Shown here: one piece after another, positions 49,357 to 57,160 of the stretch
Layout of the letters: each line of letters opens with the position of its first letter
How positions within the stretch are numbered: the stretch's first letter is position 1
Source: Frigoribacterium sp. Leaf263
Lineage (GTDB): Bacteria; Actinomycetota; Actinomycetes; Actinomycetales; Microbacteriaceae
Length of the DNA: 64,000 nt
Assembly: GCF_001422285.1 (NCBI RefSeq)
Contig: NZ_LMMO01000001.1
Location: forward strand, 720,370 to 784,369
Direction of reading: 5' to 3'
Translations under genes and position numbers: made by a program
The notes under the pieces: generated by a model
Database searches by the model: none
Seen by the model: only the letters and a program-made list of their open reading frames with translations
What the model was told of the DNA's origin: nothing

Positions 49357-50648
49357 CGCGCGGCGATGATGCTCTCGGCGACGGCGATCAGCACGGGCTT
49401 CTCGCCGATCGTCCGCTGGCCGTTGTACGAGACCCGCATCCAGGAGTCGTCGACGAGCACGTCGAGGCTGCAGCTCACGCCCGCTTCGAGGCAGAAGATG
49501 GTCGCGTCCTCGGCTCCGACGACCGTCACCGGCGTGACATCGGCCCCCTGCGCGGATGCCGCCTCACCGGCGAGGTACTCCTCGCGCGCTTCGAAGCCCC
49601 ACCGCGCCCCCGCTGCGATCTGCACGGTGACGGCCGGAGGGGAGGCCGACATCTCGGTCGGAGGCGTCGCCTCGGGGACGGCCCACTCGCAGTAGTAGGA
49701 CGAGTCCCGGGCCGCCGTCAGCAGCCGGCCGTTCCGTTCGTAGTCGGGCGTCCTCGCACCGTCGGCGATCGTCGGGTCGGAGAACAGGACGCTGAGCGGT
49801 GTCGCCAGAGAGATCGTCGAGCAGTCGCCCGTCCTCGTCCAACGGGCGGCGGCGTCGGTGGCGACCCACGGCGCCCGAGGATCGAGGGGCTCGACCACGT
49901 CGGCGATGCGCTCCAGGTGCGCCAGGAGAAGCGCCCGCGCGTCCTCGCCGAAGTCGACGGACTGCCCGTAGTAGTAGTCGAGCCAGTAGTCGCCGACCAG
50001 GACGGTCCCGCGGCAGCCGAGATACTCCGTGCAGATCTGGGTCGACTGATCGCCGATCCCGATGTCGACGGCTCCTTCGGCGCGGTCGGAGGCGACGGCC
50101 TCGCTCGCCCGGGCATCGCGGGGCGCGGAGGTGATGGCGAACGACGCGTACGCCGTCTCGCTGGTGGAGTCCCAGTTGCAGTCGTCGAGCCCGAACTGGT
50201 CCTCGGCGGCGATCACCGGGGCGAAGGGCCCCTCGAGGTCGTCGGTCAGCAGATTGGGCGCGCGCAGCAGCGACGTCAGCGACGACTCGGTCGCGAGGGT
50301 CGCGCAGTCGATCGGCAGGTACGGCTCCGGCGTGCCGCCGACCGGCTGGGTGGACGGAGCCGCGCTCGGCTCGGGCGTGGGGGTCGCGGTGGGCGTCGGA
50401 GCCGGGGGAGTCGAGACGACCGCCGTCGGCTCGGGCTGCGCGAGGCCCTCGAAGGGCGAGGGCACGAAGCCCATGGCGACGGCGCCGCCGGCACTGCCGA
50501 GGCCGATGAGGGCGACGAGTCCGAAGGCGATGCCGAAGCGCCGACCGGGTCGACGACGGGTCGTGTCGGTGGCCCGCTCGAGGACGTTCTTCTTCATCGA
50601 GACGAGCATGCGGGTGAGGTCGTCACCGGTGGGGGGCTCAGTGTTCAT
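49353..50648 (-). CDS. Membrane protein coupled to ECF sigma factor, possible anti-sigma
   Basis: 431 residues. A cytoplasmic N-terminus of about 38 residues (DDLTRMLVSMKKNVLERATD) is followed by one helix (FGIAFGLVALIGLGSAGGAV), a Pro/Thr-rich linker, then an extracellular part with two or three related domains and several Cys pairs. The gene overlaps the sigma-factor stop by 11 bp. Layout and position fit an anti-sigma factor, but no ZAS/zinc anti-sigma motif (HxxxCxxC) is seen. It could instead be a sensed effector. Confidence 0.7.
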   Translation of the reverse strand: MNTEPPTGDDLTRMLVSMKKNVLERATDTTRRRPGRRFGIAFGLVALIGLGSAGGAVAMGFVPSPFEGLAQPEPTAVVSTPPAPTPTATPTPEPSAAPSTQPVGGTPEPYLPIDCATLATESSLTSLLRAPNLLTDDLEGPFAPVIAAEDQFGLDDCNWDSTSETAYASFAITSAPRDARASEAVASDRAEGAVDIGIGDQSTQICTEYLGCRGTVLVGDYWLDYYYGQSVDFGEDARALLLAHLERIADVVEPLDPRAPWVATDAAARWTRTGDCSTISLATPLSVLFSDPTIADGARTPDYERNGRLLTAARDSSYYCEWAVPEATPPTEMSASPPAVTVQIAAGARWGFEAREEYLAGEAASAQGADVTPVTVVGAEDATIFCLEAGVSCSLDVLVDDSWMRVSYNGQRTIGEKPVLIAVAESIIAAR

Positions 50649-51174
50649 CGTGCGTCACCGCCTTTCGCAGTCGCGAGCGTGTTCGGGAGACCCGTTTGGT
50701 GACCGCCCCGACGGTCATGCCGAGACGGTCGGCGGCCTCGCGGTACGAGAGACCCTCGATCAGACAGAGCTCGCAGATCGCGCGGTCGTCGGGCGAGAGG
50801 GCGTCGATGGCCTCGCGGACGAAGCGCAGCATCTCGCGCGCCTCGGCTCCGTCGGGCGCGACGAGGTCGTCGGGCAGCGCATCCGCCGCCGCGAGGGCGA
50901 GCTTGCGGCGCTGATTCGCCGCGTGGTTGCGGCAGACCACCAGCAGCCACGGCAGCAGCGAGTCGGTCGGCAGGGTCATCCCGTTGCTCTTCTTCCAGAG
51001 CGTGACGAAGGTGTCCTGCACGATCTCCTCCACATCCATGCGACTCGGCGCCAGAGCCCACGCGTACCGCGTGACCGTCGTGGCGTACCGGTCGAACAGC
51101 GCCGACAGCGCCTGCCTGCTGCCGGTCGCGGCGCGCTTGATCAACTCAGCGTCGCTCATCGTGTTCGGATCCAC
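50638..51174 (-). CDS. ECF-type RNA polymerase sigma factor
   Basis: 178 residues. Region 2 (LFDRYATTVTRYAWALAP, DVEEIVQDTFVTLWKK) and region 4 (ICELCLIEGLSYREAADRLG, GAVTKRVSRTRSRLRK) are clear. The GTG at 51172-51174 has AGGGGG five bases upstream; an ATG at 51159 is the shorter option and GTG 51180 the longer. It heads an operon with a membrane protein and a flavoprotein and is divergent from the Asp23 gene. Control of the envelope-stress genes across the gap is plausible. Confidence 0.9.
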   Translation of the reverse strand: MDPNTMSDAELIKRAATGSRQALSALFDRYATTVTRYAWALAPSRMDVEEIVQDTFVTLWKKSNGMTLPTDSLLPWLLVVCRNHAANQRRKLALAAADALPDDLVAPDGAEAREMLRFVREAIDALSPDDRAICELCLIEGLSYREAADRLGMTVGAVTKRVSRTRSRLRKAVTHDEH

Positions 51175-51412
51175 GTCCACCCCCTCACTAGAGGAGTGTC
51201 GCGTAAACGCCGATCCTGACCGAATCGGCCGGAATTCCCCCTGCCGAGCCCGTTTGGCCGCGAAACGAGTGCGCCGCGCCATCTGTCTGGAAGCTCGCTG
51301 AAGGGCCATGACGTGGGCAGGGCTCGATGCGTCTGAATGATGTGTCCGCTTCACGGACTCGACGCCGGGGCCGCTCGCCCCGGAGTCGTCAGGAACGAAA
51401 CAAGGAGAAACC

Positions 51413-51850
51413 ATGAGCAACGTCACCCCCGCCACCACCGGGACCGCCGCCGCCAAGCACACCGCCTCCGACGCGGCCGGCAAGAACACCATCGTCGACG
51501 GCGTCGTGTCGAAGGTCGCGGGGATCGCTGCTCGTGAGGTGCCCGGGGTCCACGACCTCGGCAACGGCGCGGCCCGTGCGATCGGCGCGATCCGCAACGC
51601 GATCAACCAGCAGGACCGCGGCCAGGGCGTCTCGGTCGAGGTCGGCGAGAAGCAGGTCGCGGCCGACATCGTCATCGTCGCCGAGTACCCCGTCGAGCTG
51701 CAGAAGGTCGCCGACGACGTGCGCCAGGCCGTCACGCAGGCGATCACGCAGGTCGTCGGCATGGAGGTCGCCGAGGTCAACGTGACCATCTCCGACGTGC
51801 ACATCCCCTCGGACGACGCCGACGACGCCGACGACAGCCGCGTCCAGTAG
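51413..51850 (+). CDS. Asp23/Gls24 family envelope stress protein
   Basis: 145 residues. The Asp23 domain has DGVVSKVAGIAAREVPGVHD and VAADIVIVAEYPVELQKVADD, ending EVNVTISDVHIP and an Asp-rich tail. Family members coat the membrane inner face in Gram-positives. AAGGAGA seven bases upstream gives a strong start. A hairpin (CCGGGGC/GCCCCGG, 51365-51383) lies in the leader. Divergent from the ECF sigma operon. Confidence 0.92.
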   Translation: MSNVTPATTGTAAAKHTASDAAGKNTIVDGVVSKVAGIAAREVPGVHDLGNGAARAIGAIRNAINQQDRGQGVSVEVGEKQVAADIVIVAEYPVELQKVADDVRQAVTQAITQVVGMEVAEVNVTISDVHIPSDDADDADDSRVQ

Positions 51851-51890
51851 TCGCTCGCGACACCCTCCGGCCGAACGGCCGGTGACCCTC

Positions 51891-51928
51891 CGGACGGCCC
51901 CCGCCCACCCCTGGGCGGGGGCCGTCCG
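51891..51928 (+). terminator. 17-bp-stem terminator/attenuator after Asp23
   Basis: CGGACGGCCCCCGCCCA (51891-51907) and its complement at 51912-51928 with a 4-nt loop. It lies between Asp23 and the next membrane gene, so it would lower or end read-through. Confidence 0.88.
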
Positions 51929-51969
51929 CGTGCCCGCAGACCCCTCAGACCCTCGAACCAGGAGCCACC

Positions 51970-52359
51970 ATGACCGACGACAGCACCCCCGAGACCTCCT
52001 TCGCCGACCGCCTCCGCGGCCAGATCGGCAGCAAGGCCATCGACCCCGTCATCCGGGCGGTCCGCACCGAGATCGGCGCGGCCCGCGACGAGATCACCGG
52101 GCGGGCTCGTGACGCACGGACCGGCATCGTCCTCGTCGTCGTGGGCGCCGTCCTCGCGCTCGTCACCACGACCCTGATCGCCGCCGCCGGCGTCGTGGCC
52201 CTCGCGCTCGTGCTGCCGCTCTGGTCGGCGACGCTCGTCGTGTCCGCCGTCTTCGCCGTCGTCACCGCCCTGGTGCTCGCGGGGGGTCTCCGCGGTCTCA
52301 AGCGCGGCGTGCCGCCGGTGCCCCGCGACACCGTCCGCGACCTCACCCGACGCGACTAG
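51970..52359 (+). CDS. Small two-helix membrane protein, holin-family-like
   Basis: 129 residues. The hydrophilic N-terminus has FADRLRGQIGSKAIDPVIRA, then two helices (GIVLVVVGAVLALVTTTLIA; LVLPLWSATLVVSAVFAVVT). The layout resembles the DUF1469-type protein at 41066 but sequence similarity is weak. CAGGAG upstream of ATG 51970. It may anchor Asp23 as AmaP does in Staphylococcus, which is inference from position. Confidence 0.7.
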   Translation: MTDDSTPETSFADRLRGQIGSKAIDPVIRAVRTEIGAARDEITGRARDARTGIVLVVVGAVLALVTTTLIAAAGVVALALVLPLWSATLVVSAVFAVVTALVLAGGLRGLKRGVPPVPRDTVRDLTRRD

Positions 52360-52415
52360 GCCGACCCGCGCCTCCTCGTCCCCTCCCGCCCCACCGAACC
52401 CGAGAGCACAGCCCC

Positions 52416-53195
52416 ATGTCGAACAGAAAGCCCGTCAGCCGATCCACCACCGAGCAGCGCACCCGGAGCGCCGAGACGTACTCGGGAGGCGCGCGCTACG
52501 CCTCCGAGGCTTTCGGCGCGTTCCTCCTCGTCGTCGGCGGCGTCGGCACGGCCGTCTACGCGTCGTCCTTCCCCGACGAGGCGAACACCCTCGGCGTCGG
52601 GTTCGTCGGCGTCGCGCTGGCCTTCGGCCTCAGCGTCATGGCCGGCATCTACGCGGTCGGCCACATCTCGGGCGGCCACTTCAACCCCGCCGTGACCCTC
52701 GGCTTCGCCGTCGCGGGCCGGACCGAGTGGAGGCACGTGCCCGGGTACGTCATCGCCCAGATCGTCGGCGGGCTCGCGGGTGCGGGCGTGGTCGCCGCCG
52801 TCGCGGCCGGCGGACCGGCGGGCTACCTCGACACCGCCCGCGAGTCGGGCTTCGCCTCGAACGGCTTCGGCGCCTCGTCGCCCGGCGGGTTCGGGCTGGG
52901 CGCGGTGCTCCTCGCGGAGGTCGTGCTGACCGCCGTGTTCGTCGGGGTCATCCTGTCGGTCACCGCGAAGTCCGAGTACAAGGCGATCGCCCCGCTCGCG
53001 ATCGGCCTGACGCTGACGCTCGTGCACCTGATCAGCATCCCGGTCAGCAACACGTCGGTGAACCCGGCCCGCTCGATCGCGGCGGCCGTCGTCGCCGGGC
53101 CGGACGCCCTCGGCCAGCTGTGGGTGTTCATCGTGGCGCCGCTCGCGGGCGCCGTGATCGCGGGCGGGGCCACGCTGCTGCTGCGCCGCCGCTGA
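52416..53195 (+). CDS. aqpZ: Aquaporin Z
   Basis: 259 residues, six helices and two NPA half-helices: SGGHFNPAVTLG and TSVNPARSIA. The selectivity-filter region and the short loops match water-selective AqpZ rather than glycerol facilitators. It moves water across the inner membrane during osmotic change. The N-terminal 30 residues are extra and hydrophilic. A GGAGGCGCGG-family copy lies in the 57-bp gap before it. Confidence 0.93.
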   Translation: MSNRKPVSRSTTEQRTRSAETYSGGARYASEAFGAFLLVVGGVGTAVYASSFPDEANTLGVGFVGVALAFGLSVMAGIYAVGHISGGHFNPAVTLGFAVAGRTEWRHVPGYVIAQIVGGLAGAGVVAAVAAGGPAGYLDTARESGFASNGFGASSPGGFGLGAVLLAEVVLTAVFVGVILSVTAKSEYKAIAPLAIGLTLTLVHLISIPVSNTSVNPARSIAAAVVAGPDALGQLWVFIVAPLAGAVIAGGATLLLRRR

Positions 53196-53208
53196 GCGCG
53201 GGCGGGCC

Positions 53209-54672
53209 TCAGCCCATGTGCACGACGGGGCCGGAGGGCAGCAGGTCCTCCTTCGAGCCGCGGATCATGAAGAAGCTGATCGGAGCGGCGATGAGGGCGG
53301 CGATCGCGGCGCCGACGAACGCGGCCTGGTAGCCGTCGACGAGGGTGCCGAGTCCCTGCAGGTCGCTGCCGGCCACGGCCGAGGCGTACAGGTTCGTGTA
53401 GACCGCGAGGCCGATCGAGCCGCCGATCTGCATCATCGCGTTCGAGGTCGCGCTCGCGGCTCCGGCCTCGTGCGGGGCGACGCCGGCGAGGGCGAGGTTC
53501 TGCATCGGCACGAAGATGCCGGCGAGGCCGACGCCCATCACGATCAGCGCGGGCAGCACGTGCGTCGCGTAGGCGCCGTCGACCGTGATGAACGACAGCC
53601 AGAAGAGACCGGCGGCGGCCACGATCGGGCCGACGATCATGAGGATGCGCGGGCCGACGACCGGCAGCAGCTTCGTCAGGATCGGCGCCATCACCATGAT
53701 GACGAGGGTCATCGGCAGCGTGGCGAGACCGGCTTCGAGGGGCCCGAAGCCGAGCACGATCTGCAGGTGGAACGTCAGGTAGAGGAGGGCGCCGATCATG
53801 ACGCTGCCGACGATCAGCTGCACGAGGAACGCCCCGCCGCGCACCCGGTTCGTCAGCACGCCGAGCGGCAGGAGGGGGTGGTCGCTGCGCTTCTGGATCA
53901 GCACGAACAGAGCCAGCAGGCCGGCGCCCAGTGCGATGAAGCCGATGACCACGGCCGAGCCCCAGCCGTCTTCGGCCTGCGTGAAGCCGTAGACGAGCGA
54001 GGCGAGTCCGAGCGCGACGACGATGGTTCCTGCGACGTCGAGGCGGTTGTCGCCCTCGGCCTTGCTCTCGCGCACGACGAGCGCGGCGGCGATGATCGCG
54101 ACGATCACGATCGGCACGTTGACGAGCAGGCACCAGCGCCAGCTGACGAACTCGGTCAGCACGCCGCCGAGCACGAGGCCGACGGCCGCGCCGGCACCCG
54201 AGATGGCGCCGAAGACGGCGAAGGCGGTGTTGCGCTCGCGCCCGCGGTCGAAGGTGGTGGTGAGGACGGCGAGGGCGGCCGGTGCGAGCAGCGCGGCGAA
54301 GACGCCCTGCAGGGCGCGGGCCGTGACGAGCAGCTCGCCGGTCGAGACGAGTCCGCCGAAGGCCGAGGCCGCGCCGAAGCCGATCATGCCGACGATGAAG
54401 GTGCGCTTGCGTCCCCAGAAGTCGGCGATGCGTCCGCCGAGCAGCAGCAGGGCGCCGAAGGCGAGGGCGTAGGCCGTGACGACCCACTGGCGGTTCTCGT
54501 CGCTCAGGCCGAGCTCGGCCTGAGCCTGGGGCAGCGCGATGTTGACGATCGTGCCGTCGAGCACGACGACGAGCTGGGCGAGCCCGACGATGACGAGCAC
54601 CCACCAGCGGCGGGACGAGGGAGGCGCGGTGCGGTTCGCGCCGGTGGCGGGCGTTGCTTGTGAGGTAGTCAC
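53209..54672 (-). CDS. MFS drug exporter, DHA2 (14-helix) family
   Basis: 487 residues with about 14 membrane helices. It has the DHA2 signature LDGTIVNIALPQAQAEL in helix 1 and GGRIADFWGRKRTFI in the loop 2-3 motif A. It exports drugs or antiseptics using the proton gradient. It is divergent from a TetR gene; the 102-bp gap holds a probable operator. The extreme C-terminus (SKEDLLPSGPVVHMG) is cytoplasmic. Confidence 0.93.
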   Translation of the reverse strand: MTTSQATPATGANRTAPPSSRRWWVLVIVGLAQLVVVLDGTIVNIALPQAQAELGLSDENRQWVVTAYALAFGALLLLGGRIADFWGRKRTFIVGMIGFGAASAFGGLVSTGELLVTARALQGVFAALLAPAALAVLTTTFDRGRERNTAFAVFGAISGAGAAVGLVLGGVLTEFVSWRWCLLVNVPIVIVAIIAAALVVRESKAEGDNRLDVAGTIVVALGLASLVYGFTQAEDGWGSAVVIGFIALGAGLLALFVLIQKRSDHPLLPLGVLTNRVRGGAFLVQLIVGSVMIGALLYLTFHLQIVLGFGPLEAGLATLPMTLVIMVMAPILTKLLPVVGPRILMIVGPIVAAAGLFWLSFITVDGAYATHVLPALIVMGVGLAGIFVPMQNLALAGVAPHEAGAASATSNAMMQIGGSIGLAVYTNLYASAVAGSDLQGLGTLVDGYQAAFVGAAIAALIAAPISFFMIRGSKEDLLPSGPVVHMG

Positions 54673-54724
54673 TGTTCTCCTGGTCTGGGGTGCCGCACGA
54701 CGAGGCGGCGGCCGTCGTGGACGG

Positions 54725-54768
54725 ATCGATACTACCTACTGGTTGGTTGGCTCGTAAGCGGCTACGGT
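54725..54768. promoter_or_regulatory. Divergent TetR/MFS promoter-operator region
   Basis: The minus strand has AACCAACCAGTAGGTAGTAT, where TAGTAT may be the exporter -10; CCTACTGGTTGG is an imperfect dyad. On the plus strand TACGGT (54763-54768) is 6 nt before the tetR ATG. One repressor dimer here could silence both genes. Confidence 0.5.
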
Positions 54769-54774
54769 CATCTC

Positions 54775-55338
54775 ATGGCCTACGACGCTGACGAGACGCG
54801 CCGCCGCATCCTCGCGGCGGCGACGGCGGAGTTCGCCGAGCACGGTCTCGCCGGGGCCCGGGTCGACCGCATCGCCACCGCGGCCGGCTGCAGCAAAGAG
54901 CGCCTGTACGCCCACTTCGGCGACAAGGAGGCGCTGTTCACCGCGGTGCTGAACCACTCGTTCGCCGCACTCGGCGAGGCCGCGGCCCCGCCGTTCGCCA
55001 CCGCGCCCGACTTCGCCGTCGCGATCTTCGACCACCTCGTGGCGCATCCCGAGAACCACCGGCTGCTCGGCTGGGCCCGGCTCGAGCAGCGGCACGACTG
55101 GGCGTCGTCGTTCGCCGTCCTCGACGAGGTGCGCCGCACCTCCGTCGGTCATCTCGACCGTCTGGTCGGCGACCGGGTCGACTGGTCGCCCGACGACCTC
55201 TTCGCTCTCGTGCTGTCGATCGCCACGGCCTGGATGCAACTGCCGGGGCTCCCGCACGACCGCCACGACGGGCCCGGTCTCGACGCTCAGCGCGCCATCG
55301 TCCGCGAGGTCGTGGCGCGCCTCCTCGGCCCCGCGTAG
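54775..55338 (+). CDS. TetR family repressor
   Basis: 187 residues. The N-terminal helix-turn-helix is RRRILAAATAEFAEHGLAGA, then VDRIATAAGCSKERLYAHFGDKEAL (shown in two pieces: VDRIATAAGCSKERL and YAHFGDKEAL). The C-terminal ligand domain is TetR_C-type, with LLGWARLEQRHDW. The mRNA is probably leaderless. It likely represses the divergent exporter and is released by an exported compound. Confidence 0.92.
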   Translation: MAYDADETRRRILAAATAEFAEHGLAGARVDRIATAAGCSKERLYAHFGDKEALFTAVLNHSFAALGEAAAPPFATAPDFAVAIFDHLVAHPENHRLLGWARLEQRHDWASSFAVLDEVRRTSVGHLDRLVGDRVDWSPDDLFALVLSIATAWMQLPGLPHDRHDGPGLDAQRAIVREVVARLLGPA

Positions 55339-55350
55339 TCGAGCGACCGC

Positions 55351-55449
55351 TCAGTCGGCCGTCAGTCCGAGGACCTTCCGCCATCCGGTGAGGTCGGCGC
55401 CGATGTCGGCGGCTGATTGCATGATGGCTCGGGGAATGGGGCCTGACAT
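55351..55449 (-). pseudogene. Truncated HTH gene, 32 codons with perfect ribosome site
   Basis: ATG at 55447-55449 (minus) is preceded by AAGGAGG seven bases away, one of the best ribosome sites in the window. The product MSGPIPRAIMQSAADIGADL... WRKVLGLTAD stops after 32 residues. It matches the first helix of HipB/XRE domains (IGADLxxWRxxxGLTxxQVA), cut just before the recognition helix. It is either a remnant of an XRE regulator whose remainder was replaced by the tetR end, or a real micropeptide. Confidence 0.55.
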
Positions 55450-55564
55450 CGGGTGCCTCCTTCTGGGCGACGAACGCCGCCTCGTTCGCCCTGCGCCCCG
55501 CCCGGGGGCCTCGCGGTTCGTCCCACGACCTTCTCAGGGCCGCTGTACCCCGGCGCCGACGCCC

Positions 55565-55570
55565 TAGGCT
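55565..55570 (+). promoter_or_regulatory. Leaderless -10 box (PIG-V-like gene)
   Basis: TAGGCT ends 6 nt before the GTG at 55577. Confidence 0.6.
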
Positions 55571-55576
55571 CGCTGC

Positions 55577-56770
55577 GTGCTGCAGACCGTCGCGACCCGG
55601 GTGAAGTCGGCCCCGCCGGTGGTGGTCGTGCTGGTGCTCTACGCCCTGTCGCGGCTCGTCTCGAGCGCCTGGCTCGGGGGGCTCTTCGCCCTGGCGACCT
55701 CGCAGGGGTGGGAGTTCGCGAGTCGGCGGAGCGACCCGTCGTTCGCGTCGTTCTCGGGCTCGTGGGACGCCAGCTTCTATCGGACGATCGCCCAGCAGGG
55801 CTACCCGACCGAGCTGCCCCTCGACGAGCAGGGCGAGGTAGCCGTCAACCCCTGGGCGTTCCTGCCGGTGTTCCCGGCCGTGGTGCGGTTCGTCGCGACG
55901 GTGCTGGGCGTCGACCTGGCGGGCAACGCGTTCTTCGCGATCGGACTCGTCGTCGCCACGATCGCCGGAGGCGGTGCCGCCGTCCTCCTGCACCGCATCG
56001 TCACCGAGACGGTCGGCGCCCCGAACGCGATGTGGGCCGTCGCCCTCTTCTGCTTCGGCCCGACGGCCTTCGTGCTTCAGGTCGCCTACGCCGAGAGCCT
56101 GATGCTGATGCTCGTGTTCGCGGCGCTGCTGATGATGATCCGCCGCCGGTACCTGCTGATGCTGCCGTTCGCCGTCGTCGCCGCCTTCACCCGCCCCGGG
56201 GTGCTCGCCCTCGCCCTCGGTCTCGCGGTGACCGGGATCGTCCGACTCGTCCGCGAGAGGGAGGGCTTCCGGAGGCGCGAGAGGGCCGCACTCGTCGTCA
56301 CGGGCCTCGTCGTCGCGGCGGCGGGTCTCGCGTGGCCGGTCATCGCCGACGCCGTCACCGGGCGCCCCGGGGCCTACGTCGACACCGAGCTGTCGTGGTG
56401 GGTCGGATTCGTCGGGCGGCAGCACTTCGTGCCCCTCACCCCGTGGTTCGTCATGGCGACGACGTTCCTCGGCGTCGCGGGGGCGGTGCTCGTGCTCGCC
56501 GTGCTGGCGCTCGCGGTCCGCTTCTTCGCGAAGCGGTCGACCCGGGCGCTCGGCGTCGAGGTGTGGTCGTACTCGGCCGCGTACGTGCTCTACCTCGTGG
56601 CGGTGTTCCTGCCGCAGCAGAGTCTGCCGCGGCTGCTCATGCCGGTCGCGCCGCTGCTCGGGCACCCCGCGATCGCCGCGTCACCGCGCCTCCGGAGATC
56701 GCTGCTCGCCGCGGGCGTCACCCTGCAGCCCGTCGCCGTGGTGCTGCTCTGGTTCGTCGGCTACCCCTGA
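55577..56770 (+). CDS. PIG-V-like mannosyltransferase, membrane glycosyltransferase
   Basis: 397 residues with about ten membrane helices. The first luminal loop has GSWDASFYRTIAQQGYP and NPWAFLPVFPAVVRFVA, the Trp-Asp and NPWAFFP motifs of GT-C fold PIG-V/COG5542 enzymes. It likely transfers a mannose or similar residue from a polyprenyl-phosphate sugar to a surface glycan or protein. The mRNA is leaderless with GTG start. It converges with the small gene downstream, overlapping by 10 bp. Confidence 0.82.
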   Translation: MLQTVATRVKSAPPVVVVLVLYALSRLVSSAWLGGLFALATSQGWEFASRRSDPSFASFSGSWDASFYRTIAQQGYPTELPLDEQGEVAVNPWAFLPVFPAVVRFVATVLGVDLAGNAFFAIGLVVATIAGGGAAVLLHRIVTETVGAPNAMWAVALFCFGPTAFVLQVAYAESLMLMLVFAALLMMIRRRYLLMLPFAVVAAFTRPGVLALALGLAVTGIVRLVREREGFRRRERAALVVTGLVVAAAGLAWPVIADAVTGRPGAYVDTELSWWVGFVGRQHFVPLTPWFVMATTFLGVAGAVLVLAVLALAVRFFAKRSTRALGVEVWSYSAAYVLYLVAVFLPQQSLPRLLMPVAPLLGHPAIAASPRLRRSLLAAGVTLQPVAVVLLWFVGYP

Positions 56771-57018
56771 GCCGGGGCGCCGCCGTCGCCGTGCTCCGGG
56801 TCGTCGTCGCCGAAGTCCAGCTGGATGTCCGCGATCTCGAACCGCGCGGACGTCCGCGGCGAGACGAGGACCGACACCTCGCCGCGACCGAGGGCGGAGA
56901 ACTCGACGAAGGCCGGGTTCTCGCTGCCGGCCAGGATCTCGGCCCGCAGGCTCGCGGTGTCGAGTTCGGGGTCGAGGAAGAACGACTGCCCGTCGATGTG
57001 CAGGGTGGTGGTCCTCAT
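56761..57018 (-). CDS. Small conserved-type protein, unknown
   Basis: 85 residues: MRTTTLHIDGQSFFLDPELD, then a helix (TASLRAEILAGSENPA) and strands GEVSVLVSPRTSARFEIADI, then an acidic tail. The fold looks like a small alpha/beta protein common in Microbacteriaceae annotations. No function known. An in-frame ATG at 57081 would add 21 unlikely residues. Confidence 0.65.
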   Translation of the reverse strand: MRTTTLHIDGQSFFLDPELDTASLRAEILAGSENPAFVEFSALGRGEVSVLVSPRTSARFEIADIQLDFGDDDPEHGDGGAPAQG

Positions 57019-57160
57019 GCGGTGCTCGTCTCGTCGGTTCTCGCCTCGGGCGCCGGCTGATCCGGCACGGCGCCAGGCCACGCTAGGCGGTCGATGACGC
57101 GTCGCGCGACGCCGTGGGGCTATCGGACCGGCCGCACTCGCATCGCGGACAGCGCCGGGG

